DNA from: Epichloe hybrida
Lineage: Eukaryota; Ascomycota; Sordariomycetes; Hypocreales; Clavicipitaceae
Direction: 5' to 3'
Assembly (NCBI GenBank): GCA_019022495.1
Contig: JAFEKR010000008.1
Coordinates: forward strand, 1,984,001 to 2,048,000
DNA length: 64,000 bases
In this document: positions 21,910 to 33,834 of the stretch, one piece after another
Position numbering within the stretch: the first letter of the stretch is position 1
Layout: each line of letters starts with the position of its first letter
The notes under the pieces: model-generated
Seen by the model: the letters and a program-made list of their open reading frames with translations, nothing else
The model's database searches: none
Told to the model about the DNA's origin: nothing
Position numbers and translations under genes: made by a program

Positions 21910-24728
21910 ATGGCGTATGCCTTGGCCACCTCGTACGTGGGAGAAGCCCTCCTCTCGGGCTTCAACTGGTTCGATGGAGCGGACCCGTCTCACGGGTTCG
22001 TATCGTATCAGAGCCGGCCGAATGCCGAGGCGATGGGCCTGTACTCGGTGGATGAAATCACCGGTGTCGTGAGATTGGGCGTCGACAGCACGAATGCCGT
22101 GTCTCTGAGCGGTGGACGACCGAGTATCCGACTTGAGAGCAAAGAGGCGTATAATCACGGCCTCTTCATTGCCGATTTCTTGCACATGCCCCCTTCGCAA
22201 TGTGGTCTTTGGCCGGCTTGTAAGTTTTTTTTCTTTTTCCATACTCTGCTCATCCGCCATGGACTTGACTCCCTCTGGTATCCGTCAAAATGTGAAAGAA
22301 ACTGACGTGGATTCGGGGGTTTGAAAAGTCTGGTCATACGGACCCGAGTGGCCGAGCGGCGGCGAAGTCGACATCATCGAGGGCGCCAACGACCAGTACA
22401 GCAACGTACTCTCCGCACACACGGCCCCCGGATGCACCGTGTCCAACAGCCTCAAATCCAATTTCTCGGGCATCCAGCGCTCCAAGAACTGCGATGTTGG
22501 CACCGAAAATGTCGGCTGCGGATATGGTTCCCCCGCGGGCGATGCGTCTGCGTACGGAGATGGATTCAATGCCGCGGGCGGGGGCGTGTACGCCATGGAG
22601 TGGGATTCCGAGTTTATCAAGGTTTGGCACTTTGCCAGGAGTCAGATCCCCCGGGACATCAGCAGCAAGGAGCCGAATCCTGATGAGTGGGGGATGCCAC
22701 ATGCGGTTTTTGGCGGCGACAGTTGCGACGTGGACAAGTACTTCAAGGATATGAGCCTGGTCATCAACATTGTGAGTTTTTTTTTGGTTCTTCCCTTTTC
22801 TGGTGGTATTGTTTTGGGGGCGTGCTCCTCAGCAGGGTCATTGGGCCAACTAACATGGCTATGAAATACAGAACTTTTGCGGTGATTGGGGCAACGCCAT
22901 CTGGGGCAAGACGGACGGTTGTGGCAAATACGCCTCGACTTGCAGTGAATATGTCGCCAAGAACCCGCAGGCCTTTTCGAACGCGTACTGGGATGTCCGG
23001 TACATTGACGCATATCAAAGAGGCGAGAAGAAGCCGTCTCCTTCCAACGCGACGAGCTCACGTCAATCCGAATCCGCCTCGGCGACTACATTGGCCTCTT
23101 CCCTCAACACGAGCTCAGCTGAAACATCCTCCGCGACTACAACGGCATCTTCCCTCAACACGAGCTCATCTGAAACATCCTCCACGACTAAAACGGCATC
23201 TTCCCTCAACACGAGCTCATCTGAAACATTCCAGACGACTACAATGACGACTTCCCTCACCACGACTGTCACCGCCAACGGCCGCAAGACTGCCAATGGA
23301 ATTAAAGTAATTAGCTACAACACCAACACTACCTTTGTGCTCACAAGCACGAGCGCAACCTCATCCGGCGTTACCTCCTCGTCCACCGGCACGCCCGACA
23401 CGCCCGACACGCCCCAAGCAACAATATCTGTTCCCAAGAACCCCCTCAAGGTTGATGCGGCCGCTCTTCTAGGATGCTACGGCTCCAGCGACAGCTTCAG
23501 AAGCTTCCGAAAGGTCGGGGAAAGCGGAGACATGACTCTAGAGCGATGCGTCAAGCTTTGCGCAGGATCCATGTTCGCGGGCGCCTTTGATACGCAGTGC
23601 TTCTGTGCCGACTCCCTCGATGTCAACACGCGGGCCGTGGACGCACAGAACGGCGTCTGCGACCACGCCTGTCCCGGCAATGATGCCCAGTACTGCGGTG
23701 GCCTCGCCAAGAAAGTAGGGGATCTGGCCAACACGACCGCGCCAATTGACCCCCAGCGCGACGGGGGCGTGTCCTCGGCCTCGGCGGCTGCAATCACGGC
23801 ATCTAGCTACGGCAAGCCCCTCCCCACGCGAGCGAGCATCGGCACGCCGTTCGGCAACTCGACGCAGATGAGGAGATTCCACGACACAAGAAGGAAAAGC
23901 CTTAACCGAAGGGAGTCCCGGCCCAAAAACATGCTTCTCACCGTCTACGGCACGGCCAAGAGCGATGCGGCCCAGCCTCGTCCTCCGCCTCCGCCCATGG
24001 CTCCCGGGCAAAACGTGACGCATTACACGTCTGCACAGGAAGCCGGAACCGCTTCTACGTCCATGTCTACGCCTACGCCTACGCCTGCTGCGCCCCAGAA
24101 TCAAGATCAAGTCGTCGAGACTGTTGTTGTGCCTGTGCCTGTGGGGTCGACAGCGGCACCATCCGGCGGGGGCGGGTTCGTCATGCACGCGCGTCCGGGA
24201 CACTCTGTCGTCGTCGGCAACGCCGGCAACGCCGTGCATGTAGTCAGCGAAGCGGAGATGACTGCTGTGCAGACGGCTCATCCTACAGAGCTTGTGGAGG
24301 TTGTTGTCGAGGAGTGCGGCTGCGAGACGGCGGCTCCTACTGCTTCGTCACCTGCCCGCCCTGCTGACTCCTTGAAGGAGGCGCCTCCTCCTGCCAAGGT
24401 GGCTCCTGCCGTGGAAGCGGCTCCTGCCGGACATGTGGCTCCTCCCGCGAAGGTGGTTCCTGCCGTGGAAGCGGCTCCTGCCGGACAGGTGGCTCCTCCT
24501 GCGAAAGTGGCGCCTCCCGCGCGAGAACAACAACAACAGCAGCAGCAGCAACCCACTCAGAATGCGCCAACTCCATCTACAACCATGGCAGAGTCACCCG
24601 AGGTGCCGAACGTGTCTGTGATGACAGCCGGTGCGGGGGGTGGTGGTGGTGGTGGTGCATGGAGTGAAACCAGGCTGAGCGCGACGTGGGGGCTGGCAGT
24701 TCTGGCGATGATTGCCTTGTTGCTGTAG
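21910..24728 (+). CDS. GH16 endo-beta-glucanase with WSC domain and GPI-type C-terminus
   Basis: Exons 21910-22219, 22329-22771 and 22872-24728 join in frame to 869 residues. Residues about 1-310 are GH16: GFVSYQSR, GLWPAFWSYGPEWP across the first splice, and the catalytic GEVDIIEG (E-x-D-x-x-E type). A Ser/Thr-rich linker with a three-fold 17-residue repeat follows. A WSC domain comes next (LLGCYGSSDSFRSF, then CVKLCAG, FDTQCFCADSL, CPGNDAQYCGG). The rest is Pro/Ala-rich with a duplicated 18-residue unit, a Gln run, a Gly run and a hydrophobic end (LAVLAMIALLL) typical of a GPI signal. Such enzymes act on wall beta-1,3/1,4-glucan and stay on the membrane or wall. The unusual point is that the ATG-proximal sequence has no convincing signal peptide. 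No upstream exon supplying one was found. Confidence 0.88.
23094..23246 (+). repeat. Coding tandem repeat, 51 bp x 3, in the GH16 linker
   Basis: Three adjacent 17-codon units each beginning ASSLNTSS encode a Ser/Thr-rich, probably O-glycosylated spacer between the GH16 and WSC domains. The units differ by a few substitutions, so they are not brand new. Confidence 0.85.
24396..24503 (+). repeat. Coding tandem repeat, 54 bp x 2, in the GH16 C-terminal stalk
   Basis: Two 18-codon units of the type KVAPAVEAAPAGHVAPPA, with a partial third on either side, form a Pro/Ala stalk ahead of a CAA/CAG glutamine run and the GPI-type tail. The two copies are almost identical at DNA level, suggesting recent slippage or active length variation. 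Confidence 0.8.
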
Positions 24729-25136
24729 GGTTTTTGAATGGAAAAGAGCAGCGCGCGATGAATACATGAGAGGAAGGGAAACACACAGTTTGCATTGGAT
24801 CGGCATGAGCATTGTTGGCATTTGAGGCGATGGATTTGTTTGTTTTGAAATATATCCCCCCCCTTTCCCTGTTTTCATGACTTGGGAGATTGGAAGCCGA
24901 GGCTGGTTTACTTGGTATGTAGTCTATTGATGGATGAGATGGAAGGTAGTCCGTACACAGGCCGGAAGCAACCTTGAGAAATAAAGAGACGACTCAAAAT
25001 TACTTTTTTGGGGGGGAGAAATGCCGAAGTTGCGTGATGATACAAATTCGACACAACAATGGTTATGAACTTGCTAAAACCCAATATGCTACTTTTGTTA
25101 TCCACAAGATCCGTACCCTTGGCCGTGCGGTCAATT
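24729..25136. other. Convergent intergenic region (GH16 / metallophosphoesterase)
   Basis: This 408-bp gap lies between the 3' ends of two convergent genes and should hold both polyadenylation regions. I see no gene or RNA in it; short poly-C, poly-T and poly-G runs occur at about 24857, 25003 and 25010. Confidence 0.45.
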
Positions 25137-26363
25137 TCAAAAGTCAACTACGATAGCTCTGCTCACGACTTTCCCAGAATTTCCATACATCTGGCCAGCA
25201 TTCACCATCAGGCTCCCCTGGTTGCTCCCCGGCCCACCCATCAGCCACTTCCACAGCACGCTGTGAATGCCGTGGAACACCACGGCGAGCATGTCGGCCC
25301 ACGAGTGGTTGGGGACCAGGTCCCAGAGGAGGCCGCAGCGAGGATGCGACATGAGGCGCTCGTAGGCCATCTGCAGGTCGTCAAAGTAGACGGACTCTTT
25401 GCCGTAGGCGCAGTGACAGTGGCCGAAGACGTGCAGCCGGGGCTTCACGCGCCATACTTCTCTCAGGAGGTGCGGACAGCCGAGATCAATGTCCAGGTGG
25501 TGTTTCTGGATGAGTACAGTTTGTCAGTTTCTTGATGAAGTGGGCGAGGATTTTGTGATGTGCTCTTCGACTTACGGGGGGACCATGCGTTACCAAAATG
25601 TCCGTTTGAGGAGGAACTTTGCTCAGCCATGGTGACCGTGTAGGCGAGTACTGGAAGCTGGACAAGTTGAGAAGAAGAAGGCAGAGAGGTCAGTGAAAAA
25701 AAACAAAAAAATGTAGATTTGATAGGAAAAATAATAGCAAGGCCACCATCACCGCCACCGCCACCGCCACCGCCAACGGCTCCGAAATGAAATGAGACAA
25801 GGACACATTTGGGGGGGGCAAGCAAGCAAGCAAGCTACGCACGCAAAGTTCTTGGGACCACACTCTGGAATGTCTGGCGCGCCAAAGATGGAAATCTCCC
25901 TGCCCTTGATGTTCTGCACGGAGCTCTCGCCCTGGAGGTAGGTGATGCCGTCGAGGTTGAGCCTCGCGCCGCGCCTCCGGTCATGGTCGCACCGACTCCG
26001 GATGTCGAAGTAGCTGTCGTGGTTTCCTGCGATGACGACCTTGACGGGGTGGGGCAGGGCCTTGAGCCAGTCGAGCTGCTTCTGTATGTCTGCGGCGGTG
26101 CCGTCGTTGGTGAGGTCTCCTGCGTGGATGAGGATGTCCCCCGGCGGCACGTCGACGATTTGGTCGTGCGTGTCCGAGATGCACACTACGCGGAGGGCGG
26201 CCTTGTGCCGCGGAGGGCGGAAAGGTGTGCCGCGCAGGAACAGGACGAGATGGTAGAAGTTGGCGGTGAGGTAGGTGAGGGGCGAGAGGAGCAGCTGGTC
26301 GAGCATGGTGAGCTTCTCCCACTGGCTCTGGCGGCGCAGGCCGAGCCAGATCAAGAGGCCCAT
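25137..26363 (-). CDS. Calcineurin-like metallophosphoesterase (MPPED type)
   Basis: Three exons (26363-25843, 25657-25576, 25505-25137) join to 323 residues. The metal-binding motifs appear in order: CISDTHDQ (D-x-H), HAGDLTNDG (GDxxx), IAGNHDSYF (GNHD/E), LVTHGPP and FGHCHCAYG (GHxH). A hydrophobic N-terminal stretch (about residues 20-45) could be a membrane anchor or part of the fold. The HGPP and GHCH spacing resembles the MPPED1/2 group of presumed cyclic-nucleotide or other phosphodiesterases rather than PP2A/PP2B. The substrate is unknown. Intron 1 (25658-25842) contains a GCC/ACC-rich microsatellite near 25745-25775. The gene is divergent from IST2 across 455 bp. Confidence 0.9.
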
Positions 26364-26818
26364 GGTGAAGTCAGAAGGTCAACTGAGGCGCGGATCGTGC
26401 ATCGTGCACCAAGCACCGTGCATCGTGCATCGGGATGAGTTGGCGGCGAAAGGCTTGCTCTGGGATGGTGAGTGTGTGTGCCTCTCTCTGCCTCTCTCTG
26501 CCTCTCTCTGCCTCTCTCTGCCTCTCTCTGCCTGCCTCTCCCTGCCTCATTGGGCCGGTGGATTACGTAAGGGCACGGACCACATGCCCAAATGACGTTC
26601 TTCTCTCCCGCCCTTTTGTCTGCAACCAACCAACCACCTTCACCACCGAAATACAATCAATCACACGGTAACAATCTTTGCTGCTCTCGCTCTCCTCCTC
26701 CCGAATCAGCGACCCGTGCCACCGTGCCTCCGTGCCTCCTCATGCAACTGGTTCTGGCGGCAACGCGACCTCCAGGCCTCACTCACCCTCACTCGCCCTC
26801 ACTCACGACTTAGCCACC
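26364..26818. promoter_or_regulatory. Divergent promoter region with TGCCTCTCTC microrepeats
   Basis: The 455-bp gap between the divergent starts of the metallophosphoesterase and IST2 must hold both promoters. It contains five or so tandem copies of a 10-bp CTCTCTGCCT unit (about 26479-26530) and, nearer the phosphoesterase, repeated GCATCGTGCA-type units (about 26390-26432). Confidence 0.5.
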
Positions 26819-29634
26819 ATGACGAGCTGGAAACAATTATATAGCAACAAAGACGGCGAGGCTGGTTCGCACAACTTTGGGTGCGTTCATTGCGCTCATT
26901 GCGCGCCCCGAGACTTGACTGCGGGCGTGCTCCCCCGTGCTAATTAATAATAATCCTTGAAAGAGTCGACTATGTAATCCACTATCTAGTCCCCGCTAAA
27001 GGTGTGTGTTGTGTGTTGTTGATGCGAATACCATCAGATCTGTTCCCTACCAGGTGAAGCTCCTCGCATCATTGGCCCAATTCTTACTCTTCTTAGAACG
27101 TGCCGAGGCGGAAGCTGGGTTTGTCCAGCTTATCCAAGCCTTGACAGACGTAGGTTTGGCGACGGAAGTTCGCAATGGAGACCTAGGCTCGCTTCTCATC
27201 TTCGTCAAACTCGCATCAGCAGACTTGCTGGGACAGCAGGTGTACTGTGGCCGCCTGCAAGATTGGCTCCAAGGCATTCGCACGTCTGGCCCAAACTCGG
27301 ACCTCGCCAAGGTTCTCGAAGACGAGCCTGTGACTGAGGCGGAGCGGCTTCGGCTTGTTTACCAGCTCATCATCAGACCCGAGAATGATGGCGGTGCTGG
27401 CATCAACCAGGCCAGCTCCAAGTGGAAATACGTCAATGATGTGTTTCCTCTGCATGATCAGGCCCTCAATAAGTCCTGGATACAAAAGTGGGCCAAGAAA
27501 TGGCTACTGGACGAGGCGGACCTGGACGATATTCGCAACAAGTTTGGTGAAAGTGTTGCCTTTTACTTTGCCTTTCTGAGGAGTTATTTCATCTTGCTCA
27601 CATTCCCTTCTGCCATGGGCTTTGCCGCCTGGATGCTGCTCGGCCAGTTCTCAAGCACGTACGCGCTGGGCTGTGGACTTTGGTCCGTCATTTTCTTGGA
27701 ATACTGGAAAAAAAAGGAAGTGGATTTGGCAGTCCAGTGGGGTGTGCGAGGCGTCTCTGCTATCCAGCTACCTCGCCCCGAGTTCAAATGGGATTACGAG
27801 GCTGAGGACCTTGTCACCGGCGAGCCCGTCAAGGTGTACCCTTCTAGGAAACGGATCCAGACTCAACTTTTGCAGATACCCTTTGCTATAGCTTGCATCG
27901 TTGTACTTGGAGGCTTAGTCGTTGTCGCAAACTCGCTGGAGATCTTCATCAACCAAGTGTATGATGGCCCAGGAAAGCAGTACCTGGTAGGTCGGCGTCA
28001 TAACAGCACTTCCGCCGGGACCTCTCAAAGCTCACTAAAATGAATAGGGATTCGTGCCTACCATGATTCTCGTCATCTTCACACCTACATTCTCGGCTGT
28101 GCTGATGAAAGCCGCCAATGCCTTGACGCACAGGGAAAATTACAACACACTTGATGGTAATATCTCACTCCAAAAAAAAAAGCCATGCCATGCATTTGTT
28201 GCAAAGCGTCGCTAACACTAAGCGTAGCGCACAAGGCTGCCCTGGTGCAGAAACAGTTTGTGCTCAACTTCATGACTTCTTACATGGCACTCATTTTTAC
28301 TGCTTTCGTTTACATTCCCTTTGGGGACATTCTTCTGCCATTCCTTGACTTCTGGCGTCGCACGGCACAGGTTCTGACCTTCAGCGAAAAGCCTCTTCCT
28401 ACGCAACAGTTCCGCATCGACCCGGAGCGCATCAGCAGCCAAATGTTTTACTTCACCGTTACAGCACAAGTGGTAAATTTCGCCACCGAGGTCATCGTCC
28501 CCTATGTCAAACACAAGGCTTTTACCAAGGCAAAGGAGCTTCAAACAAAGACAATGGAGGTCCAGGATCATGCGGAAGAGGCGGCGTTTCTCAAACGAGT
28601 TCGTGGCGAGTGCGCATTAGAAGTGTACGACGTCACGGATGACTACCGCGAAATGGTCATGCAGTTTGGTGAGTTGGAGACAATGCTCATGTGTCCCCAT
28701 TCTACCAAGAAAGTCTCTAACAAGAACTTCTTCCAGGTTACCTATCCCTTTTCTCGGTGGCGTGGCCACTGGCCGCGTGCTGTTTCCTCATCAACAACTG
28801 GGTTGAGCTGCGTTCCGATGGACTCAAAATTGCCGTTAGCTACAAACGACCGATTCCTTGGCGATCGGACTCAATCGGCCCATGGCTCGATGCCATTGGA
28901 TTCTTGTCGTGGCTCGGTAGTATCACGAGCGCTGCAATCGTGTTCCTTTGCAGTGGCGCCAAGGGTGGGAACAGGGGCACCGCATCCCAAATTTCGGCGT
29001 GGGGCGGCCTTCTCAGCATTTTCATGGCAGAACACTTTTACCTGCTGATGCAACATGTCGTCCGCTTTGTCATGAACAAGGCGGAAAGCCCTGGCTTGCA
29101 ACGTGAGCGGAGAGAGCGCTACTTGATGAAGAAGAAGCTCCTCGCTGAAAACCTTGGCCAAAACGTGAATCCCAAAGCGGCTGTTCCTGTGCCTGGTGCT
29201 CAGGCCGGTGAAACAATCACAAGAAAAGCACTCGAGGAAGAAGCACGTCAAGCTTCTATTCGTGGTCATGGCGGCCCTGAAGAGATGTGAGCTTGTTGCG
29301 ACGCCGACACTGTGATGAGATGACTTTATTCTGGATCATTGACTGATGTGCTTTCAGGTTTTGGCAGCGCCAGCACGGCATGGGTGAGACCATTGCAATC
29401 GGGCGAAGGATGATTGAGTTGCAGGTGAGTGTTGATTTCAATTTTGTTTCCAGTTTTCTCCCCCTCCCCTCCTTCCCCCCTCCTCCTCCTCCACTTTATT
29501 CGAGTCAATGAGGAAAGGATGAGTGTTTTCGTCACAAAAAAGTCACTATACTGACCATGCACAATAAAAAGAGGGCAGCCGAATCAAATAAAAAGCACAA
29601 TGGGCCGGCACTAGCGCCGAGCCTCAAGGCATGA
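26819..29634 (+). CDS. Ist2-like anoctamin/TMEM16 plasma-membrane stress-response protein
   Basis: Eight exons (26819-26880, 26964-27001, 27097-27986, 28048-28156, 28228-28668, 28737-29286, 29358-29424, 29572-29634) join in frame to 739 residues. The N-terminal cytosolic domain includes VDYVIHYLVPAK and AEAEAGFVQLIQAL. The anoctamin core starts FGESVAFYFAFLRSYF and continues through about ten hydrophobic segments, with a long loop (VYDVTDDYREMVMQFG) joined to GYLSLFSVAWPL by splicing. TMEM16 proteins are Ca2+-regulated lipid scramblases or channels; yeast Ist2 tethers cortical ER to the plasma membrane. Introns 1 and 2 give the short exon 2, and skipping to the acceptor at 27096 restores family continuity (AKERAEAEAGF). 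The last two exons rest on splice signals only; without them the frame stops at 29290. Confidence 0.9.
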
Positions 29635-30561
29635 GGTATTTATCGACGGATCCTGTTGAATGACGACTCAAGGCGGGTTTGGAATACATCTCGGTCTCGG
29701 GGTGCTCAGTCGAGCCGATAAGAGCAAAAAAGCGGGCGGCATTGAATGGAATACAGTTTGGGACTCCAGGTGCTCGGCATTGCCCTCTGCGATGATGCAT
29801 GTTCCTGACGTTGAGACAAAGACAAGGTGCAGGCGGTTTATCTATTCTTGAGCGCGCAGAGAAGAGATGAAACAAGATATGAAGTAGTGTTCATTGTGTC
29901 CCATGTCCAGGAAGGGACAGACGCTGTCATGAAGATGACGACGACAACGGACGGACTGTCAGAAGCAAACATTGAAGACATGTACGAGCAATATTGTGGG
30001 ATTTGTGGGATTTTGTGGAATTTGTCGAGGACTTTTGTTCACGTGCGGAGGCTCCGTCCGTACACGTCCCTGCGTGTGCGGATAATACGACGCCGTATGT
30101 ATGTACATACGTACTCCGTACATACGAACTGGATCAACAAGGTCATCATCTCTCATCCTTCCTCTCCCAACAACTCCCAACAACTCCCAGCGAACCTCAG
30201 CAGCCCCCAGCAGCCCCCAGCAGCCCCCAGCAACACACACCTTGTCCAAGCAGGCCGACCCCGCCCGCCCTATCACATCACAGACGGGCGACTGGCTCGA
30301 CTTGGCTCCACGCACCTGAGGTTCGAGGTCCAAAGTCCAAAGATGGTCTCACAGCACACGGAACCGTCGACTTTTGCCTCCTCGCCTTGCATCCCGTTGC
30401 ATCCCTCATCCCGGTCGCAGTCGCCGGCCGCCAGACCTTCGCCCATACAAAGACAACAAGGGCCGCCGTCCCGACCGTCCGACTTGGCCTTTGCCCTTCA
30501 CCCTCTCGCCCGTCTGCCTGTCTGCCTGTCTGCCTGCCTGTCTGTCCTTCCTCTTTGCGGC
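29635..30561. other. Upstream region of the Zn2Cys6 gene
   Basis: About 930 bp, tandem orientation. The frame upstream of the regulator's ATG stays open for 245 codons but is low-complexity and repeat-derived, so I treat it as non-coding. It holds four copies of CAGCCCCC (about 30199-30232), a CTGTCTGCC/TGCCTG repeat just before the ATG (30515-30545), and the nonamer TACTCCGTA at 30112. Confidence 0.45.
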
Positions 30562-32560
30562 ATGTCGACCCCACGCAATCGCTTCCACGACGGCTGCTGG
30601 ACGTGCAAGGCGAAGCGGTTCCAGTGCGACCGAACCCGCCCGCACTGCCTGACATGCACCCAAAAGGGCTTCACTTGCGAGGGCTACGAGATGCGCCTGA
30701 AATGGGGCGCTGGCATTGCGTCTCGAGGTCGGTTTGCCGGTGCCAGCCAGCCGGTAGAGACAGCGATCCCCCCGCGCCCCAAGGGCAGGCATCGCGACCT
30801 CGTTCGTGACGAGCGTCGTCGTGAAGCTGCAAAGACGTCGACAAGATCCGACGTCTTGGCGCGCGTCGATGTGGCGGATGGGGTGGATGGGGTGGATGGG
30901 GTGGATGCGTTGGATGCGGCTAACCAGGTTACCTCGTCGGTTACATCGTCGGTTACATCGTCGGTGACCTCGTGGGAATCGGAAAATAGCAGCCCCCCCC
31001 AACTCGCATGTGGAATCACCTCACACGGGCCTCAGCATGGTCAGTCATGTCAGTCATCATACCTTGCTGAAACTGACTGTTTGACTTGTACTGATTGATG
31101 ACTTGTCAGATCCCGACCGAGGCAAAACAGCCGAGCTGCCATCGCCATCCCCATCGCCATCGCCATCGTCACCGCCGCCGTCGCCATCCAGCTCTTCTGG
31201 CAAAATCCCCCCTTGGATATCGAAGCAGGGCCAAGAGGAAGTGCGCCTCTTTGAAGAGTGTATGCCGAACCTTGCTTTTTTTCTTCTTCTTCTTTTTCTG
31301 TGGTACAATAGATTGAATGAAGCTAACGCACGGGGCTTTCCTTAGTTGGCGAATACGGCATCAACACACTACACTCCACATCTGTAAATGACCAAGACAA
31401 CATACTCGCCAAAAATTTGCCAACCCTATGCCAGCATTCTGAGGCGCTTTGTGCAGCATGTCTCACCATTCAAGCTTCCCTTTGCCCCCGATCAACGGTC
31501 CAGCGACGATTCTTGACCTATTTCAACACAGCCTTGACCACCTTCCGAACCGAATTGGGCAAAAGTGTGAATCAGCTCAGAGATGGCACATTTGCCGCTG
31601 GCTTGATGCTGTCTACCATCGGGGTAGGTTGAATTTTTTTCTTTTTTCTTTTTGGCCTCAATGTCCTGCTGCCATGACTTGTGCACTGACCAAATCGCAA
31701 TGCTTCTTGTATACCAGTTGAGCCTGGGTTGTGCTTGGACAATGCATTTGCATGGCATCTATAGCGTCGTATTGACACGCGGCTTACAAGAGCCTTTGAA
31801 AAGTCACACACCAATTCGACGGCACCTTATTGAAGTTCTGGGATACCTGGATCTACCAGGCTTCGCTGTCGGTCGTCAGAATCCATCTATTGGCGTATGG
31901 CGTCTGCACTGTCGTGAGCCGGGCTTTATCTGTCGACCACCTCGGCTTGATAGTGTCGAGTTCGTGAGTGGCCTACCACGGTCCTTGCTTGACCTCTTGT
32001 CTGCTATCGACGCCTTGGAGATCTCGGAGGAAGACCTCTGGGATTGGCCAGGCGCACCGGGGAGCTTGACACAGTGTCATCTGTGGGAAGCTTACAGACT
32101 AGCTGGCATTCTTTCGCTACGCAATCCCCGGCTGTACACTCGAATTCAGAGTAACCAGCCGTCATCCCCCTCTATCGACGGCAGCTCACAGGCCTCATCG
32201 GGGTCAAGAAGAGCTACCCCGGCCTCGACAGTTGTCGTCGTGACGCGCGTCATCGGCCATATCGATGCAATCACCCGAGCCTACCTGGCATCTGATGCTC
32301 ATAAAGACTCGCTTCTTTTCAACGCCATTGACTATCCTCTTATTGTGGCAGGTATCGAGGCTGATGTGATGAATGACAAACCGGAGCTCAAAGAAGCAAT
32401 CAAGAGTTGTTTTGCAGTGCGAGAAGAAGCCTTCAAGTTTCCCAGCAGGGGGTCCCAACTTTCATCCCTGATGGAGGAATGGTGGACGTGTTATGCGAGA
32501 GATGAGATTACGATTGATGACTTGGCCACATCGCGAGGCCTCGAGCTGGGGCTTTTGTGA
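30562..32560 (+). CDS. Zn(II)2Cys6 transcription factor with fungal_trans_2-like body
   Basis: Four exons (30562-31039, 31110-31259, 31346-31623, 31718-32560) give 582 residues. Cys12, 15, 22, 29, 32 and 39 form the binuclear zinc cluster (GCWTCKAKRFQCD, then HCLTCTQKGFTC), a DNA-binding module usually reading CGG half-sites. The linker carries in-frame repeats VDGVDGVD and VTSSVTSSVTS and a Ser/Pro run encoded by a CCATCG microsatellite. The C-terminal two thirds (from about residue 215, FGEYGINTL) is helical and matches the fungal_trans_2 layout, with HLIEVLGYLDLPGF and the AIDALEI/LWEAYRLAGI region. Target genes are unknown and no obvious pathway cluster adjoins it; the neighbouring amidase is convergent. 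I chose the ATG immediately upstream of the cluster. Confidence 0.9.
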
Positions 32561-33834
32561 GCAATTCTTTTTTTTAGCTCGGCAAGCGAGATTTGTTCAC
32601 GGATGGCCCTTTGCCTGTACAAAATGGCATTGGAGACAGCGGCAATATCGTGGGCGGCTGTCACAATCTTGCCATCGGGCGTTGTTTCGAAAGACGGGGT
32701 GGATCAGATGAATCATCTTGATAGACCAGATCGAACACACCAAAGGCCAGACGTTTCTCCACGCGGGGAAGCTCCCACACACCCGTCGCAGTAGGTGGTG
32801 GGCTCAACGTGGTTACTGCCATGATAAGATCCGATTGACAGACTACAGCCGGATGCTGGTGTGACACCTTTATTCAGTTATTCCAAATCTGTCACTTTAC
32901 TATGGCGACTACGAGGCAGAGGCAGTCCGAGGGTCCCTTTTGCTGGGGATGATTTGCCTCGTGGCGCATTTCTTCTCCTCCATGGTAGGATATCCGGCGA
33001 CGATATCTCTTGCGGCGATGGAGACGAGAAAATAGAAGCTAATCGTCTTTTGCAGACGAGGATGAAGCCGCAGCAGGTCATAGCCAGCGCGTTGTTATTC
33101 CCAACTGGGTCTCTTCGAGGAACCACAATGATCCTCTTGTATGGTTCATTATCGCGTGAAACTCATTTATTTTCTATTTCCTTTTCTTTTTTTTTTGGCG
33201 GAGATTTGTCTCCAAGCAGTAGGTGCTGGCTACACCTGGCCAGCTGGACGTTGACTAACCTGGAAAGGCTTACCGCATAATATAATTAACCCCGTTGCCC
33301 TCTCTTCCTCTTTTCTGGACAAAGTCTGACAAACATGGGACAGGCCTAGTTGCACGCCTCGCAAGGCCGTCAATTTTTCGCTTCTTGCTCTCGAAACGCA
33401 CCTCGACGGGTGTTTAAAGTATACTTTGAGTGTCATCATGGCTTTCGGTATCATTCATCTAACGAATGAAGATTCCATCTAATTACAGGGTTGTCAACTG
33501 TGCCCCTGGCTGGGCATATGCAGCAGCAATGAGCTACCAAACCTCAAGAGGAGTCCGATGCGTTGGCCACAACCATTGATGAGGAAAAAGAAAAAATGCC
33601 AAGGAATATCACGCCTTGAGAGCGTAGAGCAATTAGGACGACAGAAAGCATGTTTGGGTCGTGGCAAAAGCTCGACCTGCTGCCAAATATTCGTTACGTA
33701 TGCATCCATCTCTGCTGGCTTCTCACAACAACAATCTCAAATAGCATCTCCACTAGCTTGCCCGGATTCAATCGCGGAGCATCGTGACAACTCATTATGT
33801 TTTTTTTTGGGGACCTTTCCGCGCATCGTGATCA
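32561..33834. other. Convergent intergenic region, no gene recognised
   Basis: 1,274 bp between the regulator and the amidase 3' ends. Several T-tracts (32566-32574, 33183-33196, 33800-33810) are compatible with 3' processing regions. Short ORFs have no recognisable product. Confidence 0.45.

Noticed and set aside
29827..30561. Open frame upstream of the Zn2Cys6 ATG (would add 245 residues)
   Set aside because: Encoded by tandem repeats and leader-like sequence; the zinc cluster normally sits near the N-terminus.
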